Below are positions 25,142-35,039 of a stretch of 64,000 nucleotides of DNA, in pieces. Position numbers and translations under genes: made by a program. Source of the stretch: an uncultured Glaciecola sp. (lineage in GTDB: Bacteria; Pseudomonadota; Gammaproteobacteria; Enterobacterales; Alteromonadaceae); contig CANMCE010000002.1 of the NCBI GenBank assembly GCA_947496235.1, positions 474,397 through 538,396 on the forward strand. The letters run 5' to 3'. The notes under the pieces were generated by a model. It searched no databases and was not told where the DNA came from. It saw nothing but the letters and a program-made list of their open reading frames with translations. The stretch's first letter is position 1. Each line of letters starts with the position of its first letter.

Positions 25142-25694
25142 TGAACTCCTTAACTAAATCTACAGGTATATACGCTGCGATTTGTACTTTAGATGAATAA
25201 TTTACCTGATCAATTTCACAATTATGTTGTTGTAACCAGTGGCGAAGATCATTTTCATGACTAAAATCCACCTCGACTTTTGTGAGTTCTGTGGCCACAA
25301 AGTTGGCGGTAGATAAACTCAGTAGTACTTGGTTTGCAGTGTTCGAATAGGCGCGCACTAGGCCGCCGGCACCCAATTTGATGCCACCAAAATATCGGCT
25401 TACAACAATAACGATATCACCCACGTCATTGTGTTGGAGCACATTTAAAATGGGTTTTCCCGCTGTGCCAGAGGGTTCGCCATCGTCTGACATTGCGACA
25501 CTTTTAGGCTGTTTAGGATCGCCCAACAAATACGCCCAACAATGATGTCGGGCGTCTGGATATTTCTGTTGGCAGAGAGACACTGCATTAAGTGCCTCAG
25601 CGCGCGATTTAGCTAAACTGGCATAGCCATGAAATTTACTTTTTTTCTCTTCAAATAGTATTTCATTGGCTACATCAGGGACTTTATAGCTCAA
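25113..25694 (-). CDS. yigZ: IMPACT family protein YigZ
   Basis: A ~193-residue protein of the YigZ/IMPACT family. Seen: EEKKSKFHGYASLAKSRAEA near residue 18, HHCWAYLLGD, SDDGEPSGTAGKPILNVLQH near 70, and VVSRYFGGIKLGAGGLVRAY near 100. The C-terminal ~60 residues fit the DUF1949 domain. I choose TTG 25694, which follows the stop of the peptidase gene by 2 bp and has AAGGA about 10 bases upstream; the longer frame from 25757 lies inside that gene. Confidence 0.9.
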   Translation of the reverse strand: MSYKVPDVANEILFEEKKSKFHGYASLAKSRAEALNAVSLCQQKYPDARHHCWAYLLGDPKQPKSVAMSDDGEPSGTAGKPILNVLQHNDVGDIVIVVSRYFGGIKLGAGGLVRAYSNTANQVLLSLSTANFVATELTKVEVDFSHENDLRHWLQQHNCEIDQVNYSSKVQIAAYIPVDLVKEFNAFAQFHHR

Positions 25695-25696
25695 AT

Positions 25697-28114
25697 TTAA
25701 TCGTCCTTTTTGTCCTTGTTCTTCACATATTTTTCCAACCAAGCATCTTGTTCCCATAACAGGTGTAAGATACTTTCTTTGGCTCTATAGCCATGGGATT
25801 CTTTTGGTAGCATCACCAAACGTGCTGTTGCACCCAATCCTTTAAGAGCATTAAAGTAACGCTCACTTTGCAGTGGATAAGTGCCAGAATTATTGTCTGC
25901 TTCGCCATGAATCAATAGTAAAGGCGTTTTCATTTTATCCGCATGCATGAAAGGAGACATGCTGTAATAGACTTCGGGGGCTTCCCAATAGGTTCTCTCT
26001 TCAGATTGGAAACCAAAGGGGGTCAAGGTACGGTTATAAGCACCGCTTCGGGCTATGCCTGCGGCAAATAAATCTGAATGGCTGAGCAAATTTGCAACCA
26101 TGAAAGCGCCATAACTATGTCCTCCAACCGCTACACGCTCGGGATCAATAATTCCTCGTTGATCTAGAGTATCAATAGCGGCTTTGGCGTTGGCAACTAA
26201 CTGGGTTCTAAAGCTATCATTGGGCTCCTCGTCACCTTCACCGACGATAGGAAATGAAGCGTCATCCAGTACAACGTATCCACGAGTTACCCAATAAATA
26301 GGCGACCCCCAAAATGGATAAGTAAATTCGTTTGGATTTTGTGTGTTTTGGCCAGCACTTGATTTATCTTTATATTCGCGAGGATAAGCCCACAATATCA
26401 TTGGATAACGCTTACCTTCTTCATAATCCAACGGCAAATACAAGGTAGCCGATAGGTCTAAGCCATCTTCGCGTTGATAAGATATCACTTCTTTTTTAAC
26501 GCTTTCTAGGCTTTCAAACGGATTCTCAAAATCGGTTAATTGTACTAGGGTACCTTTTTCTAGATTACGGAAGTAGTAATTAGGATATTCGTTCTTAGAT
26601 TCAATTCGCACCAACAATTGCTGATTTTCAACATCAAAATCATTCAGATTTTCAATTTTATCGGAATAGCTTGATTGATATAACCTTGTTGTTTCACCAC
26701 TGTCCAAATTGAATTTATCGACAAAGGGAAATTGGCCTTTTTCAGAATATCCATCTCCAAGTAGAAACAGATTTTCATCTTTCATTGCTAGAACATCACG
26801 ACCAAAATTATTGGGTGAAGTAACAAAATTACCAGGATCACTGTATCTGTCTTGATAATTACGGTCATTAATGACTTTTACCGGGGTTTCAGGCGTTGAA
26901 GGATCAAACCAATAAGTTTTGGTATTACGGGTATTCCACCAATAATCATAGGCTATGGCATTGTTGTCGTTACCCCAAGTCACGCTGTAAAACCGATTAA
27001 TGGTTTTAAACAAACTAGTGGGTGCTTGATTGAAAGGTGCTTCAAGAATAAAAAACTCATCTCGGTAATCAACTTGCTTTTCAGGATCGCCCTCGTCCAG
27101 AGCTACTGCATAAGCCAATGTTGCTGGCATATCTTGTCGCCACTGAATATTGCGTTTTCCTTGGCGGGTAGCCATAAAGCCTTTGGGTAAATCTTCAAGA
27201 AGTGGCACAGATTCAATGGTACTGACCATTTTTGCATTTTTGGTGTAAGCGTTTATATCGTGAGGAAAACGTCGGTAAGGTACCAAGTAAGAAAAAGGCT
27301 TTTTATATTGGGTGACCAACACATATTCCCCATCAGGAGACACACTGACATCACCATACATTCCCACATCTAACCATTTACTGCTTTTACCTTTAAGCGT
27401 AACGCGATGTAATTCTGAAAGTGCAAGTTGCTCAAAATTAAATTCATCATCTTTATTTTTCAACAAATCTTGATAAGTGCGGTTTTGCGCTTTCTTACCA
27501 TCGCTTACGGAGATTGTTGGGCCTTGAGGAACTGACTCAGCAGTGTCAATCAATCCCTGTTTTTTAGCTGGAATACGTTTAACTAATAATGCTTTACTGT
27601 CGGCAAACCAATTAATGGTGTCTCCCATATTTGCATTGATATCGGCTTGTTTTAACAGTCGCTTGGCTTTAGCGTTATGAATATCAAGCAACCAAAGCTC
27701 AGTGCCGGTTGATGTTGTGTTGGTCAATGCTATATAACGTTGGTCAGGTGACCATCTAAAATTAGTCAACCTAGGTGTTTCTGGTAAGCCCTTAACATCG
27801 ATTGCTTTACTTTCACCTACTTTTTGAATTTGCACATCGTTATAAAATGTTACGCGGCTTCCAATATTGGTTTTAGGATTAATGCGTAAACCTGCGAGAC
27901 GCATCTCTTTTTCTGATAATTCTGCGATAGACTTGTAGGTATTACGATAGAGTAAGACCATGTATTCGCGTTTATCGTCGATCAAAGTTGCGGGCGCTAA
28001 TTTGACATCCACAAGATTATTAATTTCCTCGGGAGGGGTTTGATAATCTAAGGCAACTTGCGCTTGTAAATGCCAGCTTAAAAGGAGAGCGCAGATAGCG
28101 ATCAATTTTTTCAT
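25697..28114 (-). CDS. Exported S9-family prolyl oligopeptidase-like peptidase
   Basis: An ~805-residue serine peptidase. MKKLIAICALLLSWHLQAQ is a signal peptide, so ATG 28114 is preferred over 28183. Residues to ~530 form a beta-propeller with blade-like repeats (WSPDQRYIALTN, VSPDGEYVLVTQ). The C-terminal hydrolase domain has the nucleophile GGHSYGAFM (Ser near 668), Asp in LLIHGEADNNSG and His in LPKESHGYRA. The layout resembles the glutamyl endopeptidase-like branch of S9. It probably degrades peptides in the periplasm and is upstream of, and abutting, yigZ. Confidence 0.9.
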   Translation of the reverse strand: MKKLIAICALLLSWHLQAQVALDYQTPPEEINNLVDVKLAPATLIDDKREYMVLLYRNTYKSIAELSEKEMRLAGLRINPKTNIGSRVTFYNDVQIQKVGESKAIDVKGLPETPRLTNFRWSPDQRYIALTNTTSTGTELWLLDIHNAKAKRLLKQADINANMGDTINWFADSKALLVKRIPAKKQGLIDTAESVPQGPTISVSDGKKAQNRTYQDLLKNKDDEFNFEQLALSELHRVTLKGKSSKWLDVGMYGDVSVSPDGEYVLVTQYKKPFSYLVPYRRFPHDINAYTKNAKMVSTIESVPLLEDLPKGFMATRQGKRNIQWRQDMPATLAYAVALDEGDPEKQVDYRDEFFILEAPFNQAPTSLFKTINRFYSVTWGNDNNAIAYDYWWNTRNTKTYWFDPSTPETPVKVINDRNYQDRYSDPGNFVTSPNNFGRDVLAMKDENLFLLGDGYSEKGQFPFVDKFNLDSGETTRLYQSSYSDKIENLNDFDVENQQLLVRIESKNEYPNYYFRNLEKGTLVQLTDFENPFESLESVKKEVISYQREDGLDLSATLYLPLDYEEGKRYPMILWAYPREYKDKSSAGQNTQNPNEFTYPFWGSPIYWVTRGYVVLDDASFPIVGEGDEEPNDSFRTQLVANAKAAIDTLDQRGIIDPERVAVGGHSYGAFMVANLLSHSDLFAAGIARSGAYNRTLTPFGFQSEERTYWEAPEVYYSMSPFMHADKMKTPLLLIHGEADNNSGTYPLQSERYFNALKGLGATARLVMLPKESHGYRAKESILHLLWEQDAWLEKYVKNKDKKDD

Positions 28115-28271
28115 TTTATACTCTTTTATTGGATTATTCTGTCGAATGTAACTATCGCAACTTATCCTAAAAACTACAATCAAAGAATGTAACTAGTGTT
28201 TTCAGTGAGAAGTTGAAACACTGAGAATTTTTTCATACTGTGATCAATGCGAAACAAATCGGGAGAAATGG

Positions 28272-28784
28272 ATGCGTTTATTTTTAGGCTTAGATTTAGC
28301 ACCAAGCACAAAAATGCAAATTGATCATTGGCGTCATAAAGTCTTACCTGAATTTCCTAAAGTAGTGCCAGCAGCCAATTTTCATATTACATTAGCATTT
28401 TTGGGTAGTGTGGAACCAAGGCAACTGGAAAATTTAATCTTAGGCATTGATAATCTGCAGTTACCCAAAGTAGAAATAATCTTAGATACCCTTGGTTTTT
28501 GGTCAAAGCCACAGATATTGTTTTTGGGAACAAAAACTGTAACCGCTGAATTAGAGGCCTTAGCCAAGCGCCTGAGCGGCGTAGCTAGAAGTTGCAATAT
28601 AGACGTGCGTCAGGGCGAATACAGACCACATGTAACCTTGGTAAGAAAAGTTAAAAATAATCCGCCGTGCGCTTTAATTGATCCTAGCTTTGAATGTAAA
28701 TTTTCCATGATGCATCTTTTTGAATCGGTATCAGGAAAACAGGGAGTTCACTACCCAATACGACATTCATGGTCATTAAATTAA
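28272..28784 (+). CDS. thpR: RNA 2',3'-cyclic phosphodiesterase (2'-5' RNA ligase family)
   Basis: A 170-residue 2H phosphoesterase. The two catalytic HxT/S motifs are HITLAFLG near residue 43 and HVTLVRK near 123; the N-terminus MRLFLGLDLAP is typical. Length matches ThpR/LigT. Divergent from the S9 peptidase gene and followed by an aspartic protease gene 54 bp downstream. Confidence 0.93.
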   Translation: MRLFLGLDLAPSTKMQIDHWRHKVLPEFPKVVPAANFHITLAFLGSVEPRQLENLILGIDNLQLPKVEIILDTLGFWSKPQILFLGTKTVTAELEALAKRLSGVARSCNIDVRQGEYRPHVTLVRKVKNNPPCALIDPSFECKFSMMHLFESVSGKQGVHYPIRHSWSLN

Positions 28785-28838
28785 GAACTTACGTATGAAG
28801 TTAGGTCGCATTGCGAATTAGAGAGGAATTGAAACAGA

Positions 28839-29360
28839 ATGCAAGATGAAGTAAGCAAGATGGGAAAGGGCATGTTTATAGCTGCTTGGGTGGTTATTTT
28901 TGGCCTGTTAATTATGTATTTTTCGGGCATGTTAGACAGTCAGTATAATCCCAATCAAAATCCCACTACCGTAGTATCGGGTAACAGCGCGGAAGTAACA
29001 CTAAAAGCAAATCGTTATGGTCATTATGTCAGCAATGGCACGATTAACGGCAAAGAAGTCACTTTCTTACTCGACACAGGAGCAACTTCGGTTACCGTAG
29101 GTTCCCATTTGGCGGATGAACTAGGATTGGTGCCAGGGCAACGTTTTCAAGCCCAAACAGCAAATGGTACGGTGACTGTCGCTCGAACCGTGATATCTGA
29201 ACTTAGTCTTGGAGATATTACTCTGCGAAACGTTGAGGCTGCAATTAATCCAGGTATGCCACAAGATGAAATTCTGTTGGGTATGAGCGCTTTGCGTTAC
29301 CTTGAATTAACCCAACGAGCGGACTCATTGATTATTCGGGCAGACAATAGCAGTTTTTAA
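28839..29360 (+). CDS. Membrane-anchored retropepsin-like aspartic protease (TIGR02281 type)
   Basis: A 173-residue protein: one N-terminal membrane helix (~10-30), a short linker, then a clan AA domain with the catalytic motif VTFLLDTGATSVTVG near residue 77 and the C-terminal ILLGMSALRYLELTQR. This is the single-domain retropepsin fold, which works as a dimer, probably on the periplasmic side. ATG 28839 may be replaced by ATG 28860 (MGKGMF). It overlaps the convergent yigB gene by 4 bp. Confidence 0.88.
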   Translation: MQDEVSKMGKGMFIAAWVVIFGLLIMYFSGMLDSQYNPNQNPTTVVSGNSAEVTLKANRYGHYVSNGTINGKEVTFLLDTGATSVTVGSHLADELGLVPGQRFQAQTANGTVTVARTVISELSLGDITLRNVEAAINPGMPQDEILLGMSALRYLELTQRADSLIIRADNSSF

Positions 29361-30079
29361 CTAGGTATAAGTTGAATCAGGTCGCTGAGGGATCTAAGTT
29401 GAATGTGTGGCAACACTGTTAGTACTTCGTTGCTGATTAGCATCTTTCGATCATCTGCATACCAAGCTGAGCTGTAGCCTGCATTAATTGCACCCTTTAC
29501 ATCCTTTTCTAAATTGTCACCTACATGCAAAATATTTGCTGGTGGCACGGCTAAAAGATTACTGGCTTTATCAAACATGTCTGGGTTTGGTTTCATGCGA
29601 CCATCCTTACCCGCATGTAAAACATGTTTAAAGTAGTTACTGATGCCAATAGCTTCGCAATCAACGTTACCATTTGTGATAGCAACTAATGAAAAATGTT
29701 GTGCAAGCGCGGAGAGTACATCAACTATTTCTTGGCGTACTGAAAAATCACTTCGCTTGTTATAAAAAGTAGTAAAGCAATCTTCTACTGCGTTTGGAAT
29801 AAGTTCAGGACTCATTTGAATATGCATAAAAGCCTTGGTTAAAACGGCCTTTCTTTGGGAGCCCATATCGTGTTGTAAACTCGGATCGGATGCTAGAGCA
29901 TCCTTTTTAAACCTTAGCCAATCGGGTTTGTTTAGTGCAGACGCTGCAGGATAGGTTTTCTCTATGTGATTGGATAACGATTTTTCTGCCGCTCGAATAA
30001 TCGGTGTGTTGTCATAGAAAGTATCGTCAATATCAAAGGTAATGGCGCTAATACGGGGCAGAGATTTGTAAACTATCAC
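29357..30079 (-). CDS. yigB: HAD-family phosphatase YigB
   Basis: A 240-residue HAD hydrolase, probable 5-amino-6-(5-phospho-D-ribitylamino)uracil phosphatase in flavin synthesis. Motif I TFDIDDTFYDNTP near residue 14, motif II VAITNGNVD near 135, Lys in KPNPDMFDKA and motif IV ILHVGDNLEKDVKGAINAGY near 185. It is last in the lptM-lysA-dapF-yigA-xerC-yigB string, overlapping xerC by 4 bp. Confidence 0.9.
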   Translation of the reverse strand: MIVYKSLPRISAITFDIDDTFYDNTPIIRAAEKSLSNHIEKTYPAASALNKPDWLRFKKDALASDPSLQHDMGSQRKAVLTKAFMHIQMSPELIPNAVEDCFTTFYNKRSDFSVRQEIVDVLSALAQHFSLVAITNGNVDCEAIGISNYFKHVLHAGKDGRMKPNPDMFDKASNLLAVPPANILHVGDNLEKDVKGAINAGYSSAWYADDRKMLISNEVLTVLPHIQLRSLSDLIQLIPS

Positions 30080-30993
30080 TTCTTTTTCGCTCTTGGATGG
30101 GCCTTATCATATACCTGCGCCAGATGTTGGAAGTTTAAATGTGTATAAACTTGCGTGGTCGACAAATTAGCGTGGCCTAATAATTCTTGTACGCCGCGTA
30201 AATCGTTACTGGATTCTAATACATGAGTGGCGAATGAATGACGCAATGTATGAGGACTTATCTTTTGGTAAAGAGTTTGCTGTTTAGCCCAATGGGATAA
30301 TCGATTCGCAACTTGACGGTTGGATAATCGATTGCGCTGTTTGCTGACAAATAAGGCTTCAGGATCAGTGTCTGGGTTGTAAGCTTGGCGTACTTTAAGG
30401 TAATTTTTCAGAGCAGTTCTTGCCTTGTCACCAATTGGAATTCGCCTTTGTTTATTGCCTTTACCGACCACACTTAAATCACCAGAATCTAGAATGTCTT
30501 TTACATTTAATCCGGTAAGTTCTGAAAGCCGTATTCCACAACCGTACAATAATTCAAAAATAGCTTTGTCTCTGGCGACTAAAAATTCGTCACCTTCAAA
30601 ATCCAGTAAAGCAGCCATTTCGTCAACATTCAGTTGCTTGGGTAAAGGTTTGTTTTGTTTGATAGATTTAACAGATTTTGCAGGGTTATTGGTAAGTAAA
30701 CCTTTACTTACAAGATGTTGGCAAAAATTTCGAATCACAGTTAAGCGTAAATTGATACTGCGCGAAGCGAGACCACTTAAACTACATTGTTGAATTAATT
30801 TTTTGATTTTAGCTACAGTTAACTCTTCCACTGTTTGAAGATCTAACAACTCAATTGTTGCCACTAACTGTCGTTGGTAATTATTTACTGTGTGTGCAGA
30901 TAGTTGTCGTTGAATCCGTAGTTCAGTGATGAAGTCGACCACCGAAGCATAAATCGGGCGATGTTCCAATGCTTCTTCGTCGACTGTATGCAT
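30076..30993 (-). CDS. xerC: Site-specific tyrosine recombinase XerC
   Basis: A 305-residue recombinase resolving chromosome dimers at dif with XerD. N-terminal SAM-like DNA-binding domain (FITELRIQRQLSAHTVNNYQ), then the catalytic set: Arg in GCGIRLSELTGL, Lys in VVGKGNKQRRIPI, H-x2-R in SPHTLRHSFATHVLE, His in LLGHANLST and Tyr in TQVYTHLNF. Genomic position after dapF/yigA is the conserved one for XerC rather than XerD. Confidence 0.95.
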   Translation of the reverse strand: MHTVDEEALEHRPIYASVVDFITELRIQRQLSAHTVNNYQRQLVATIELLDLQTVEELTVAKIKKLIQQCSLSGLASRSINLRLTVIRNFCQHLVSKGLLTNNPAKSVKSIKQNKPLPKQLNVDEMAALLDFEGDEFLVARDKAIFELLYGCGIRLSELTGLNVKDILDSGDLSVVGKGNKQRRIPIGDKARTALKNYLKVRQAYNPDTDPEALFVSKQRNRLSNRQVANRLSHWAKQQTLYQKISPHTLRHSFATHVLESSNDLRGVQELLGHANLSTTQVYTHLNFQHLAQVYDKAHPRAKKK

Positions 30994-31010
30994 GCGGCTA
31001 GGCTTCCAAA

Positions 31011-31694
31011 TTATTGGCTATTGTTCAAAATGCGATCTAAATGAAATGCCAAAAACTCATTTAAATATTGTAACAATGTAGTATCCATTTCAGGGGTAAA
31101 GTGCACAGGATCGTCACTGGCGATAGCTAAGACTGCAATGGCTGGATTGTCACCAATACGTATTAGTGCCACAGAGCCTAATTCGTCCTGATTGAACAAC
31201 ATTTGCTTTTCATGTTTACCTAAGCGACCAAAATAATAGCCTTTGTTGGACAATTTTTTCTCTAATAGACTCTTTTGCGGCAATTCCGGTAATCGCTCAT
31301 TATCATTTAGGAGCACTAAATTGACTTCCAACATGCCCAGCTTTTCGCATAAATGCTGTTGCAAAACACTTTCGAGTTCAGCTAGTTGCTGACATTTAGA
31401 TATAGCGAAATTTAAATCTGCATAAGTGGTGTATATCACTTCATTGCGTTTGGCATTGTGAATCAAAGATTCTAGCTGTTTCTTCTGATGCTTAACTTTG
31501 TCTCTGTATTGTTCAAGCTGAATCTGGGTTAATGACACTATGCCCTGATTTTGATGATGAATTTGCATATCAGCGAGCACATCTTTATGACGTAGAAAGA
31601 AATCCGGATGTGCGACCAAATAATCCGCAACATCTTGAGCATCAATTCCTGCTTTTTCTAGTAGTGTTTTATCTAAAGATGCGTTGTTACTCAT
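31011..31694 (-). CDS. yigA: DUF484 family protein (YigA)
   Basis: A 227-residue DUF484 protein. N-terminal [20 protein letters not shown] and the coiled-coil segment around [20 protein letters not shown] precede a GAF-like C-terminal domain. Function is not established, but the gene is almost always between dapF and xerC in gammaproteobacteria, as here: it overlaps dapF by 4 bp and ends 17 bp before xerC. Confidence 0.88.
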   Translation of the reverse strand: MSNNASLDKTLLEKAGIDAQDVADYLVAHPDFFLRHKDVLADMQIHHQNQGIVSLTQIQLEQYRDKVKHQKKQLESLIHNAKRNEVIYTTYADLNFAISKCQQLAELESVLQQHLCEKLGMLEVNLVLLNDNERLPELPQKSLLEKKLSNKGYYFGRLGKHEKQMLFNQDELGSVALIRIGDNPAIAVLAIASDDPVHFTPEMDTTLLQYLNEFLAFHLDRILNNSQ

Positions 31695-32557
31695 AGTTGA
31701 AATTGTCCATCATAAACATGTTCAGCGGGGCCAGACATTTTTAAATTTGTATCTTTACCTTGCCATTTAATTTTAAGCTTTCCACCGAGTAATTCAACGT
31801 TAACTTCCTCATCAAGGTGACCTTGCTTCTGACCAATGGCGACTGCTGCGCAAGCCCCACTGCCACATGCGAGAGTTTCACCTGCGCCTCGTTCGAAAAC
31901 TCTTAATTTAATATTTGAACGATCAATTATCTGCATGAACCCCACATTGACGCCTTCGGGAAACCGTTCATGTTGACCTAGAATAGTGCCTACACCTTTG
32001 ACATCAAAGTTGTTCAAATCGTCCACACTAAGCACACAGTGTGGGTTACCCATGCTAACGACACCACAGAAAAACGTTTGGTCATTGTCGCGAATAATAT
32101 AGGTATTTTCTTCCTTTTGAGCTTTAAACGGTACTTCTGTCGGTTCAAAATTTGGTTTGCCCATATTGACCGTTACTAAACCATCTCTTTCGATATACAA
32201 CACCATGCGACCGGCTTTAGTACTGACCACGATTTTATTTTTGTTAATCAAACCATTATTTTTCACAAATCGAGCAAAACATCTGGCGCCATTTCCGCAT
32301 TGGGACACTTCTGAGCCGTCTGCATTAAATATTCGATAGTGAAAATCTTGGTCAGGGTCATAAGGAGGTTCAACCAATAATAGCTGGTCAAAGCCAATGC
32401 CGAAATGCCGATCTGCTAACTGAATAATTTTTTCTTTCGAAAAAAATACATTTTGGGTCACGTTATCAATGACAACAAAATCGTTCCCAAGTCCATGCAT
32501 TTTACTAAACTGAATAGTGGATTTTTTTGCTTGTTTTTGACGTTGTTGTTGGGCCAT
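31691..32557 (-). CDS. dapF: Diaminopimelate epimerase
   Basis: A 288-residue PLP-independent epimerase converting LL- to meso-diaminopimelate for lysine and peptidoglycan. Both active-site cysteines are present: [20 protein letters not shown] near residue 88 and [19 protein letters not shown] near 232. [13 protein letters not shown] near the N-terminus confirms the family. It overlaps lysA by 1 bp; a ~10-residue basic N-terminal extension (RQKQAKKS) is slightly unusual. Confidence 0.96.
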   Translation of the reverse strand: MAQQQRQKQAKKSTIQFSKMHGLGNDFVVIDNVTQNVFFSKEKIIQLADRHFGIGFDQLLLVEPPYDPDQDFHYRIFNADGSEVSQCGNGARCFARFVKNNGLINKNKIVVSTKAGRMVLYIERDGLVTVNMGKPNFEPTEVPFKAQKEENTYIIRDNDQTFFCGVVSMGNPHCVLSVDDLNNFDVKGVGTILGQHERFPEGVNVGFMQIIDRSNIKLRVFERGAGETLACGSGACAAVAIGQKQGHLDEEVNVELLGGKLKIKWQGKDTNLKMSGPAEHVYDGQFQL

Positions 32558-33810
32558 TAGTCTTCGACCTTAAACTCATTTTCAAACAATTGTTCAACGC
32601 GTTCACGAGCTCGAACCAATCTACTAATCTCTCCGTCAACCATAACTTCAGCGGGGCGGCATCGAGTATTGTAGTTGCTGGCCATAACAAAACCGTAGGC
32701 ACCAGCGCTTCTTACCGCAAGTAAATCATTGGGTTGAATACGCAGCTCTCTGTCTTTCCCTAAGAAGTCACCTGTTTCACAAACGGGCCCGACTATGTCG
32801 TATACTGCAGGTTCGGCTTCAGATGCTTTATTGACTTCTTCAATTTTTTGCCAAGCACTATAAAGGGCAGGGCGGATCAAATCGTTCATGGCAGCATCTA
32901 CAATGGCAAAATTTTTCTCAACCCCTTGTTTAAGAAATTCCACTTTGGTGATTAGAATTCCTGCGTTTGCTGCTATTGCTCTTCCCGGCTCAAAAATCAG
33001 GGTCAGATGTTCTCGACCTTTTAGGCATTTAGCCATAGCTTCGGCATATTCTTGTGGGTGAGGAGGTTTTTCTCCACTATAGGTAACACCAAGCCCGCCA
33101 CCGACGTCTAAATGCGCTATTTTTATGCCTTGGACAGCTAGGTCATCAATGAGTTTTAACAGCTTATTTAACGCGTCTACAAAAGGTGATAGCTCTGTTA
33201 ATTGCGAACCTATGTGACAGTCCATGCCTTTCACTTCAAGGTGTGACATCTGATGGGCGGTTTTATAAGTTTCGATAGCATCTTCGTGGGCAATGCCAAA
33301 CTTGTTAGCTTTAAGCCCAGTTGAAATATAAGGGTGTGTTTTAGCATCAACATCAGGGTTAATACGCAAAGAAATAGGCGCTACTTTATCTAAAGATTTT
33401 GCTACCTGATTGATGCGTTCTAATTCAGGAATCGATTCCACGTTAAAACAAAAAATGTCTTGTTCTAATGCAAATTTGATTTCGTCTGCGGTTTTACCAA
33501 CGCCAGAAAAAACTACTTTGAGAGGATCACCGCCAGCGGCTAAAACGCGAGCAAGTTCGCCTCCTGAAACAATGTCAAAACCAGATCCTAATTTTGCAAG
33601 AACAGAAAGAACACCTATGTTCGAATTTGCTTTAACTGCATAACAAATTAAATGTTTGTGATTACTCACTGCATCGTCAAACGCTTTCCAGTGGCGCTCA
33701 AGGGTAGCTCTTGAATACACATAGGTTGGCGTGCCAAATTCATTTGCTATATCAGTAACAGCCACAGACTCCGCATACAGGGTTTGGTCCTTTACATTAA
33801 AAAAGTCCAT
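32557..33810 (-). CDS. lysA: Diaminopimelate decarboxylase
   Basis: A 417-residue PLP enzyme forming lysine from meso-diaminopimelate. PLP lysine in [15 protein letters not shown] near residue 58, [19 protein letters not shown], phosphate-binding [15 protein letters not shown] near 234, and the catalytic Cys in [16 protein letters not shown] near 347. It sits in the conserved lptM-lysA-dapF arrangement with 1-bp overlaps on both sides. Confidence 0.96.
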   Translation of the reverse strand: MDFFNVKDQTLYAESVAVTDIANEFGTPTYVYSRATLERHWKAFDDAVSNHKHLICYAVKANSNIGVLSVLAKLGSGFDIVSGGELARVLAAGGDPLKVVFSGVGKTADEIKFALEQDIFCFNVESIPELERINQVAKSLDKVAPISLRINPDVDAKTHPYISTGLKANKFGIAHEDAIETYKTAHQMSHLEVKGMDCHIGSQLTELSPFVDALNKLLKLIDDLAVQGIKIAHLDVGGGLGVTYSGEKPPHPQEYAEAMAKCLKGREHLTLIFEPGRAIAANAGILITKVEFLKQGVEKNFAIVDAAMNDLIRPALYSAWQKIEEVNKASEAEPAVYDIVGPVCETGDFLGKDRELRIQPNDLLAVRSAGAYGFVMASNYNTRCRPAEVMVDGEISRLVRARERVEQLFENEFKVED

Positions 33811-33956
33811 TACTGCTCCTCCTGCTCGGGTGTTGATTCTGGTGTCTGTTCTTGATTACTCGGTGCCTCATCGGGCAAATATAGCGGACCACGTTGTCCA
33901 CAGGCTGATAAAGCACTTAACAATAGAATGCCTATTAGCCGTTTTTTTAACTGCAT
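33810..33956 (-). CDS. lptM: LPS translocon maturation lipoprotein LptM (YifL)
   Basis: A 48-residue lipoprotein: MQLKKRLIGILLLSALSAC with Cys19, then the family signature GQRGPLYLP and an acidic Gln/Glu-rich tail. LptM assists oxidative maturation of the LptD/E translocon. The frame stays open to 34019, but ATG 33956 gives the standard start. Upstream of lysA, with a 1-bp overlap. Confidence 0.9.
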   Translation of the reverse strand: MQLKKRLIGILLLSALSACGQRGPLYLPDEAPSNQEQTPESTPEQEEQ

Positions 33957-34039
33957 AACAATGTAATTTTCTCGATTTACGAATGCCCTAAAGATGCACG
34001 TCAAACAACGAAAATGCAAGCGCTATGCTTTGATTAGAA

Positions 34040-34089
34040 TAAAAAATTCTGCGCCGAATTGCTTTCTAGACAATAACCGAGCGCAGAAT
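34040..34089 (-). terminator. Intrinsic terminator of the SYLF lipoprotein gene
   Basis: ATTCTGCGC (34046-34054) pairs with GCGCAGAAT (34081-34089). Read on the minus strand, the stem is followed by TTTTTTATTC. The 26-nt loop is long, but the 9-bp stem and T tract fit a terminator 24 bp after the SYLF stop. Confidence 0.7.
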
Positions 34090-34112
34090 ATGATGGTTGG
34101 GTTAGATTTGAA

Positions 34113-34682
34113 TTAGTTGAGTTCTGAATCAGGCCAGAATTTAGTACCTTTTACAGTCGCTTGTAAAGCAAGACCTGTTTCGGTAAATGTATAAACAGTG
34201 ACACCACCATAATATGCTTCACCTTCAATAGATTTACCTTTGTCAGCTGCTTTTGCAGATGCGTCAGCATTGCCACCAAACGTCCAGCCATTTTCGACAA
34301 AATCGTTCATTGCTTCTTCGGTGTGAAAAACCATAACAATACGGTAATCTTTAGCACCAATGCCCAGACCAACTCCACCTTCGGCCATATTCATGTAGGT
34401 TTTCTGCCCAGTAGTTTGATTATTTACTACACCATAGCCTGTCCCTGCTGCTATGAAAAATATATTTAAATTCGCATTAGAAAATGTGGCATAGCCTGGA
34501 GACGCCGCAATCTCTTGTCTCGCCGCTGCTTTTTTCTGATAAAGTTTGGCCAAAACTTCTTCCTGCATGTCTAAAATAGCTTGGCGCTTTTGTGCTGGCG
34601 TACCATCACCAGATGAGGCACAAGCACCTAACATCAAAAGCATTAAAAATAACGAAACACCTTTTACAAAATTCGCTTGCAT
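34113..34682 (-). CDS. SYLF-domain (YSC84-related) lipoprotein
   Basis: A 189-residue lipoprotein (LMLGAC, Cys21). The mature part has the SYLF/YSC84 pattern: a helical start, then GTGYGVVNNQTTGQKTYMNM, EGGVGLGIGAKDYRIVMVFH and GGVTVYTFTETGLALQATVK. Such domains bind phospholipids; the bacterial proteins are envelope components of uncertain role. Monocistronic, with its own terminator. Confidence 0.87.
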   Translation of the reverse strand: MQANFVKGVSLFLMLLMLGACASSGDGTPAQKRQAILDMQEEVLAKLYQKKAAARQEIAASPGYATFSNANLNIFFIAAGTGYGVVNNQTTGQKTYMNMAEGGVGLGIGAKDYRIVMVFHTEEAMNDFVENGWTFGGNADASAKAADKGKSIEGEAYYGGVTVYTFTETGLALQATVKGTKFWPDSELN

Positions 34683-35039
34683 GGCAAAGCTCCTTCTACC
34701 TAATTGAAAATAATATGGTGTAGATAAGAACTTTACTTTTCTACACTTTTAACGTTTGCGAGCTGTTGATAGTTACGCTGATAATCAAAAAACAGATCGG
34801 GGGGGCCGCGGTGATGTTGTAAATAGTTATGCATTTACCCAATGCAAAAGTTTAATATTTTGAAGTCCAACTATAAGATGAACACATTGCGCCTTAATGA
34901 AAGTTAAATATAATCGCAAAAAGAGCGATAGTTTGAGATATTAATTGTTCAATTTTAAGACATTCAGTATAGAAATTCTTTATTTATCGATGTAATAATG
35001 GGTTAGTACGCAGTTTATGTAAAAATAGATAGGGAAATT
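34683..35039. other. 357-bp non-coding divergent promoter region
   Basis: No gene. It must carry the promoter of the SYLF lipoprotein gene and that of the rhamnose operon. A run GGGGGGCC (34800-34807) and a small inverted repeat TGCATT-TACCC-AATGCA (34830-34846) stand out. I see no ops (GGCGGTAG) or JUMPstart element ahead of rfbB. Confidence 0.6.

Noticed and set aside
34683..35039. ops/JUMPstart antitermination element before the rhamnose operon
   Set aside because: No GGCGGTAG or recognisable JUMPstart sequence was found.
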